NCBI RefSeq assembly: GCF_010093595.1
Contig: NW_022985451.1
Location: forward strand, 893,160 to 957,159
Reading direction: 5' to 3'
Origin: Mytilinidion resinicola
Taxonomy: Eukaryota > Ascomycota > Dothideomycetes > Mytilinidiales > Mytilinidiaceae
Length of the DNA: 64,000 nucleotides
A program made the position numbers and the translations under genes. Below the pieces are notes generated by a model. It saw nothing but the letters and a program-made list of their open reading frames with translations, was not told the DNA's origin and did not search any database. How positions within the stretch are numbered: position 1 is the stretch's first letter; every line of letters starts with the position of its first letter. Positions 58,903-64,000 of this stretch are shown here, one piece after another.

Positions 58903-59823
58903 ATGTATCAAAATGCCAATCTGGCAGGTACGCCTCACAATAACTCCACCGATAAAAATTCCCATTCTGTCCAGGCGGCGGCACATTTCGACTTTCTCAG
59001 GCTGCCACCGGAACTCCGAAATTTGATTTACGACCTTGCATTCGGAGGAGGCCAACTGCCTCTTCTTGTGACTTGGAATCATCACCGTCCAGAACGTCAT
59101 GCTCAGTGCTTCGATCCCTAGGATAGAACCGCTGTGTCAAATACATTGACCTCATTCAGTCTGAATTGCAAATCCGTGAGGAGTCAGCAACACGTTTCTA
59201 CGGCCTGCAAAGTTTTTGCATTTTTGAACAAGGTAAGTCCTTCTGGGACGTTGCACGTGCCTTTTTTCGGATCCTTCCGTTTTCGACGTCGACCGATACG
59301 CATGTCGCTGGGACCCTTTCATGAGCGGGATGGACCGGTTACGCTGCTTCACTGTGCCACTTATGGATAAGCTTGATTCTATCATTAATTCTCTCCTCAC
59401 GATGACTTCTCTGAAGTTCGTCCACTTCTGTATGAATCTGCCCGAATTTTTTACATTCGAGCGGATAGATCAAACACGTGCTCTAGTCAGGAGGTTAATA
59501 GACCTCCCGGTCGCTCAAACTTCGCTGACTTCCCCATCGTCACATCGCTAGGGAAGCTAAATCGCAGCACCTCGTTAGAGACTTTTGAGATCACGTGGAA
59601 GGATATTGCAGAAACTTCATGCGGGAAGGGGCCAACAGGTGTATTCAAGTATGACTACCTAACAACGCATCGGGCCCGGCTGGAAACCAAATTCACGCAG
59701 CTCCTCTCTGAAGTAATGAGTTGTATGGTTGTGGTCAAAACCGATACACCGAAGGATGAGGTGGAGTCGATTGATAAATTAGTAAGGGACCTAGAAGATA
59801 AGATGAGAATGCGCCGCGTTTAG
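58903..59823 (+). pseudogene. Decayed 2EXR/F-box-like protein gene
   Basis: The first stretch reads HFDFLRLPPELRNLIYDLAF, the opening motif of a very large fungal family of F-box-like/2EXR proteins. After a TAG at 59119 the typical continuation IQSELQIREESATRFYGLQSF appears in another frame, then ENLPEF-like sequence in a third (59400-59540), and a last open segment (LNRSTSLETFEITWKDIAE... to MRMRRV) ends at 59823. At least three frame changes or stops separate the parts, and only some could be introns. I read it as a pseudogene; function unknown. Confidence 0.68.
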
Positions 59824-60205
59824 TGGTTTACCGGCGCAGAATGTTGGTGTTTCCATTGAGATCTCGGATCTTCCAGGTCCTCTGGAATGTAATGAAATGC
59901 CCCGACTATTTATAGGCAAGTCTCAACCCCAAAACGGTCAGTAGCGAGGTCTAATAGTGGCCCGATATAGGGCCCGAGATTTAGTTTCGTGATTATTAGA
60001 GATATTTGGAGATTATTAGAGGCCTCTCGTGAGCATGTCGACCAAGGTTCTCTGATTCGCTACCTAGATCTCAACCTTGGAACAACACGTCGAGACTTAC
60101 CACAGAGCGACCGCACACCTCCAACATCTCAGTTCCAAACCCCCCTGAGCCTCTTACTAGAAACCACTCAGCCATCGACAAGCCCAGCAATTCAACGCCG
60201 CCAAC
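59824..60205. other. Intergenic, 382 bp
   Basis: Upstream of YJU2; no clear site. Confidence 0.35.
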
Positions 60206-60988
60206 ATGTCCGAGCGAAAGGTCATCTCCAAATACTACCCTCCCGACTTCGACCCCTCCGCGATCGCCCGTCAACGTGGCCCTAAACCAACCGGCGCCAG
60301 TAAGCTTCTCACCGTCCGCATCATGGCCCCATTCTCCATGAAATGCACCTCATGCGGGGAATACATCTACAAAGGACGGAAGTTTAACGCCCGCAAGGAA
60401 AAGTCTGGCAAGAAGTATCTGCACATCGAGATTGTTCGACTCTACATCCGCTGCACGCGTTGCTCTGCTGAGATTACCTTTTGCACCGACCCTAAGAATA
60501 TGGATTATGAGTGTGAGAAAGGGGCGAAGCGGAATTTTGAGCCGTGGCGCGAGGCGAAGCTGACGGAGGAGACGGAGGAGGAGATGATGGATCGGTTGGA
60601 GCGGGAGGAGGGGGAGAGGGATGTGATGAAGGAGCTTGATAAGAATGTGGAGGGTGGGCAGACGGGTATGGCTGTTGCGGATGCGCTGGATGAGATTCGG
60701 AGCCGGAATGCGAGGCAGGAGCGCGTAGGACTAGGGAAGGACGGAATTGGAGAGGATGCTGAGGCTGGGGAGAAGCGTCAGCGAGAGGAAGAAGACGCTA
60801 AGGATGCTGAGATTGCTCGTCAAGCCTTTGCGAAGAAACGCAAGGGAGAGGAAGAAGAAGAGGGTGAGAAGAAGCCTGACGGAACGATCAATTGGGCGGG
60901 GACGATCAATTGGGCGAAGCGAGGTGGGAAGAAGAAACAAAAGTCTGGCCTTCTCCCTGGGCTTAAACACAAGATGACGGCGAAGTAG
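60206..60988 (+). CDS. YJU2: Splicing factor YJU2 (CWC16 family)
   Basis: Single exon, 260 residues. YJU2/CCDC94 binds the spliceosome after activation and promotes the first (branching) step in the nucleus. The signature N-terminus MSERKVISKYYPPDFDPS is followed by a zinc-binding domain with CxxC pairs at 47/50 (KCTSCGEYI) and 83/86 (RCTRCSAEI), and the block FCTDPKNMDYECEKGAKRNFEPW. The C-terminal ~120 residues are charged and basic, suited to RNA and nuclear localisation. An 18-bp tandem duplication (near 60883-60918) doubles the peptide TINWAG/TINWAK close to the C-terminus. Confidence 0.95.
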   Translation: MSERKVISKYYPPDFDPSAIARQRGPKPTGASKLLTVRIMAPFSMKCTSCGEYIYKGRKFNARKEKSGKKYLHIEIVRLYIRCTRCSAEITFCTDPKNMDYECEKGAKRNFEPWREAKLTEETEEEMMDRLEREEGERDVMKELDKNVEGGQTGMAVADALDEIRSRNARQERVGLGKDGIGEDAEAGEKRQREEEDAKDAEIARQAFAKKRKGEEEEEGEKKPDGTINWAGTINWAKRGGKKKQKSGLLPGLKHKMTAK

Positions 60989-61911
60989 CTCTATCATCAA
61001 AGAGCTCGGTTAGCACGAGGCTTAGTCCTGTGTATTGATAGTGTCCAATATCTGTGTATGTATATCCTTATCATCGTCATGGAGAATGACCTATCAAGCC
61101 TCCCCAAATTGCAACTCTGTGCTAATGGCTTCACCCTGGTAGAAGACACGCCAGTGTAAAGTAATCTTCATTTGCGAATCCGTCTTGAATGCAGCGAAGG
61201 ATTAAACGACCCCACAAGGAGGATGAATCTCTGCGGCTAAAGTGGGTCGCGCTTTGACCACCTTGTACCCAAAGACGACAACTACTCCTCCACGCACACT
61301 CCCCCCAATGCCACCACGAACTATGTGCCGCCTCGTTGCTAGCATAGTGCTAAAACATATCCTTTATGACTACGAAAGAAGAGCTAATTCTTAACTCTAG
61401 GATGAGACCTCTCCTCGAGCTCTCCACCATGTCTCCGCCAGAAGTCAACCATCCACAACGAATTCATTACAGATTATTGCTTACATAGAGAATTATCGTC
61501 ACGAGAGACATGATACAGTAGGATTTCTCACATAACCGTGCTTGAAAGAGACCAAGGCTTTAGCTTTGAGAACGGACCGGAATGATGGCCTTCTCCGCAG
61601 CTACTGAAGCCTCCCAGTGCTATTATTGGTACTAAAAGCCTTTGAGGGCCTCTTTTGACTCTTGTCATCGGCTCGCTGTCCTTTTGTGTAGTCTTTCTTT
61701 GTCTTCTTATTATCAGTTTTTCCAAACTCTTTGAAGTCCGGCAAGAGTCTATTGTTGGCTAGGACAAAGAGAATTGTTCTCCGCATATACTCCTCGCTTC
61801 GTTGCTGATGGACTGTACAAACCTCCTTCGAAGTTTGACTTGGAATATCTATTTCCGATCATCCTGAATTAGGCCATCAATCCCATCCAACCCAAAATCA
61901 AAAACATCACG
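60989..61911. other. Intergenic, 0.9 kb
   Basis: 3' flank of YJU2 and upstream region of the SET gene. The last ~100 bp (61763-61850) has a diverged copy at 63804-63885. Confidence 0.45.
61763..61850 (+). repeat. Segment upstream of the SET gene, duplicated at 63804-63885
   Basis: Both copies share GACAAAGA..ATTGTTCTCCGCATA and CCTCG, then diverge (TGATGGACTGTACAAACCTCC against TGATCAACGATACAGCCCTC; CGAAGTTTGACTTG against GAAATCATGCTTG). Confidence 0.65.
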
Positions 61912-62835
61912 ATGTCTAGGCAAGAGAGGGTTGTATGGCACAGAGGCGAAGATCCCTCTGCCTCTTTTCCGTGCATAAAAAATGGGAAAGCAGACAAGGC
62001 TCGGAACAAGGGTGTAAAACGCAGACGCCCTGCACAAATGGACCGTTATTCTTTCGCCAAGGCCGCGTGGACAACAAACCGACCAACCAATTGGCCGAAT
62101 AACACACCATGGCCTCCAAATAAGGTAGCGGATCTTCTCACAGCTGATACAACCCCCAATGATCCCAGCCGGCCCAGGTGCGTCGGCCCGTTCCTCTGGG
62201 AAGAGATAAATTGCAACGAAGGCTACCAAAATTGTGACCACACATTCGACCAATGGATACAAAGCGGCATAGATTGGCAACCTCGGTTTGAGCTAAGGGA
62301 TTTACCCATAGCAGGTACCGGAGTCTGGACTAAAGTGGATTGGAACAACAACGACATACTCGGATGCTACACCGGCCATGTGATACCACCACAAGTTTCA
62401 GAGAACGATGCCACGACCGGAGCCGACGGGGGATCAAAATATATCCTGAAAATGGCAATCGGTCCGCGGCCCGGACGGCTGAGGACACGGACAAGTCCTA
62501 ACTGGCCGAAGGCCGACATCGACTCGGAGTGGACCGGCAATTGGACTCGCTTTGTCAATCATAGCTGTGAACCGAACGCTCGATTTTGGCCTTACAGGGT
62601 GGGCAACCACCTTGTAATGGTAGTCGAAGCCGTGGAAGAGATACTCGCAGGCACAGAGATCACTGCTGACTACGGCAAGGAATACCTCGCCCGTTACGGG
62701 CCACATTGCCTCTGTGGCGCTCGAGGATGCAGAGACAGGAAAAAGTTTAAGAAAGCTCAAGCAGAAGCGAAGAAGAAAGCAAAGCAGCAAGCAGCACAGA
62801 AGAAGGCTAAGGCTGCTGCACGACGGCGGCAGTGA
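61912..62835 (+). CDS. SET-domain lysine methyltransferase
   Basis: Single exon, 307 residues. The SET domain begins around residue 125 (FELRDLPIAGTGVWTKVDWN), continues with the cofactor/catalytic core RFVNHSCEPNARFW (about 213-226), and GTEITADYG (about 237-245) with the catalytic tyrosine, then a post-SET cluster CLCGARGC (256-263, CxCx4C). The last ~40 residues are Lys/Ala-rich. The zinc and catalytic residues are all present. The N-terminal ~100 residues are not recognised. It methylates a lysine using S-adenosylmethionine; histone is the usual substrate but not shown here. Confidence 0.9.
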   Translation: MSRQERVVWHRGEDPSASFPCIKNGKADKARNKGVKRRRPAQMDRYSFAKAAWTTNRPTNWPNNTPWPPNKVADLLTADTTPNDPSRPRCVGPFLWEEINCNEGYQNCDHTFDQWIQSGIDWQPRFELRDLPIAGTGVWTKVDWNNNDILGCYTGHVIPPQVSENDATTGADGGSKYILKMAIGPRPGRLRTRTSPNWPKADIDSEWTGNWTRFVNHSCEPNARFWPYRVGNHLVMVVEAVEEILAGTEITADYGKEYLARYGPHCLCGARGCRDRKKFKKAQAEAKKKAKQQAAQKKAKAAARRRQ

Positions 62836-63339
62836 GATCTGAAGGTGAGCTATGAGGTAATTAAACTACTTTCGATAGAAGAGATAAACTGAATATTCAT
62901 TTCCTACGACATCTCCCGCAAAGTGTTTTAAATTGTGTGAGTTTCTGCTATTACGGGACCAGATAGATCCAAATATGTAGTATGTGGCGTTGAAACTCAG
63001 CTTCAACTTCGTTGACTGAGTGTTTAATTGTCAAGTCAATTCTGACCATATATCTTCCACCGCCTACTAAAGTCACTAGACTATGTTCAGGTATTTCGCC
63101 TTTCTCTATACTACTGCTATTGCTCATGCTCGCATCCGTAAACAATTCTACGCAAGAACGGCCCACTCAGTGAAGCGGCCTGCTTCCAACCACGCGGTTA
63201 TGATCACCTTTCCTAGGGCGACGAGTACCGGCGAGTCGGAGTTGCAGTCATCAAAGCAGATTTATCCATTGAAGATCTCATGGGCATGGGCTGGACACGG
63301 CGTAGGGTGACAATCGTTTGAATTGAGCGGCATGACCGT
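62836..63339. other. Intergenic, ~0.5 kb
   Basis: 3' flank of the SET gene; no gene supported. Confidence 0.35.
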
Positions 63340-63591
63340 GTGCAAGAGCCTTCTAAATGTTCAGAAAGATTGAGAGTCGGGATGTCTCGAGTCGTTCCTG
63401 GATCTCCGGCAACTTATATATGTCTGACGGGGCATGCAGAAGTAGCAGACCGTTTGATAATGATCGAAGGCGCCGACGTCAACGCTCAAAGGTGGAATGT
63501 ACGGCAACGCGCTGTAGTATGCTTGAACTATGGAATTGGTTCGGCACAGCGGGTTCCTCGCCACGCAGGGACGGACGTTAAAGAAGATTAA
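63340..63591 (+). pseudogene. Ankyrin-repeat-like fragment
   Basis: One stretch reads LTGHAEVADRLIMIEGADVN, close to the ankyrin consensus GHxEVVxxLLxxGADVN. The flanking residues do not continue the repeat, there is no proper start, and the frame ends after ~20 more residues. A GGCACxGxGGGTTxCTCG word at 63543-63571 is repeated at 63659-63686. Most likely a relic of an ankyrin protein. Confidence 0.5.
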
Positions 63592-63803
63592 CAGACCAGC
63601 GATTATTTTATAAGTCGCGGGGGAGAGATTTAAGATGCTTGAGGAGTAAAGACTTCTCGGCACGGTGGGTTTCTCGTCACGCAGGACATTATGTATCTTC
63701 TTTGTCTTGTGTAGTATCCTTCTTGTTCTATTGTCCGACTTCGCTTTATCCTCCTATCAATTGTTAGAAGCTGAGCAAGAATCCGAATTGATGGGTGACT
63801 CTA

Positions 63804-63885
63804 GACAAAGACCATTGTTCTCCGCATACCTCCTCGATCACTGATCAACGATACAGCCCTCTTTTGAAATCATGCTTGATTGCAA
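63804..63885 (+). repeat. Diverged copy of the SET-gene upstream segment
   Basis: See 61763-61850. The downstream region runs off the window, so whether a second SET-like gene follows cannot be seen. Confidence 0.6.
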
Positions 63886-64000
63886 AGCCACGCACATTCT
63901 CGCATATCTCAGATCTTAGGGAAGGTACGAGAACAATTAGCTGTAAGTAGAAATCAGTGCTCCAAAACAATTTACAACGTCAGGACGCGGCGGCCTCAAA

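Noticed and set aside
1..64000. tRNA, rRNA, CRISPR arrays or telomere repeats
   Set aside because: Looked for clover-leaf cores, rRNA words, regularly spaced repeats and TTAGGG runs; none was convincing, though tRNAs are easy to miss by eye.

Overview
The window is a 64 kb piece of a filamentous ascomycete (Pezizomycotina) genome, most likely Dothideomycetes-like. The class is inferred from gene style and family resemblance, not from a marker. Support for a fungus: genes are split by short introns (mostly 44-65 bp) with GT..AG borders and CTRAC-type branch sites. The families include a class IV chitin synthase, a Skt5/Chs4-type Sel1 protein, a Zn(II)2Cys6 regulator, an RTC4-domain protein, Fot1/pogo and Tc1/mariner DNA transposons, and NADAR and NCS1 proteins. 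For most multi-exon genes I joined exons by hand; the joined lengths are exact multiples of three and phases agree.

Layout. 1-2.5 kb: a decayed Fot1/pogo transposase, then a structurally complete Tc1/mariner element (1114-2475) with 38-bp perfect terminal inverted repeats, TA flanks and an uninterrupted DD34E transposase. 2.9-9.1 kb: an RTC4-domain gene, a repeat-rich spacer with two tandem-repeat families, and a WD40 gene. 10.6-19.1 kb: a class IV (Chs3-type) chitin synthase and a Skt5/Chs4-type activator with a C-terminal CaaX box, divergently transcribed from a 2.5 kb spacer. 20.2-25.3 kb: an Aro8-type aminotransferase, an assembly gap (22491-22599), a frameshifted NADAR gene, then OST2/DAD1 divergent from a TMEM14-family gene. 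27-33 kb: a bacterial-looking arylsulfotransferase, an NCS1 purine/cytosine permease and a Zn2Cys6 regulator. 34-41.5 kb: two tandem Mx/dynamin-type GTPases, the first with a nucleoporin-like FG tail ending in a Nup98-like motif. 44.5-45.6 kb: a DHDPS-family aldolase. 45.6-53.2 kb: gene-poor. 53.2-62.8 kb: a two-helix membrane protein, an ER PDI with an 8-nt microexon, VTA1, a decayed 2EXR/F-box-like gene, the splicing factor YJU2 and a SET-domain methyltransferase. The right edge holds an ankyrin-like relic and a diverged copy of the SET gene's upstream region.

Genes that plausibly work together: Chs3-type synthase and Skt5-type activator (cell-wall chitin); OST2 and the PDI (secretory pathway). 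The most unusual item is the dynamin/FG-nucleoporin chimera. Other items worth checking are a foldback element present twice, a ~97-bp repeat family at two loci in opposite orientation, an in-frame stop-free intron in the aminotransferase, and the microexon in the PDI gene.
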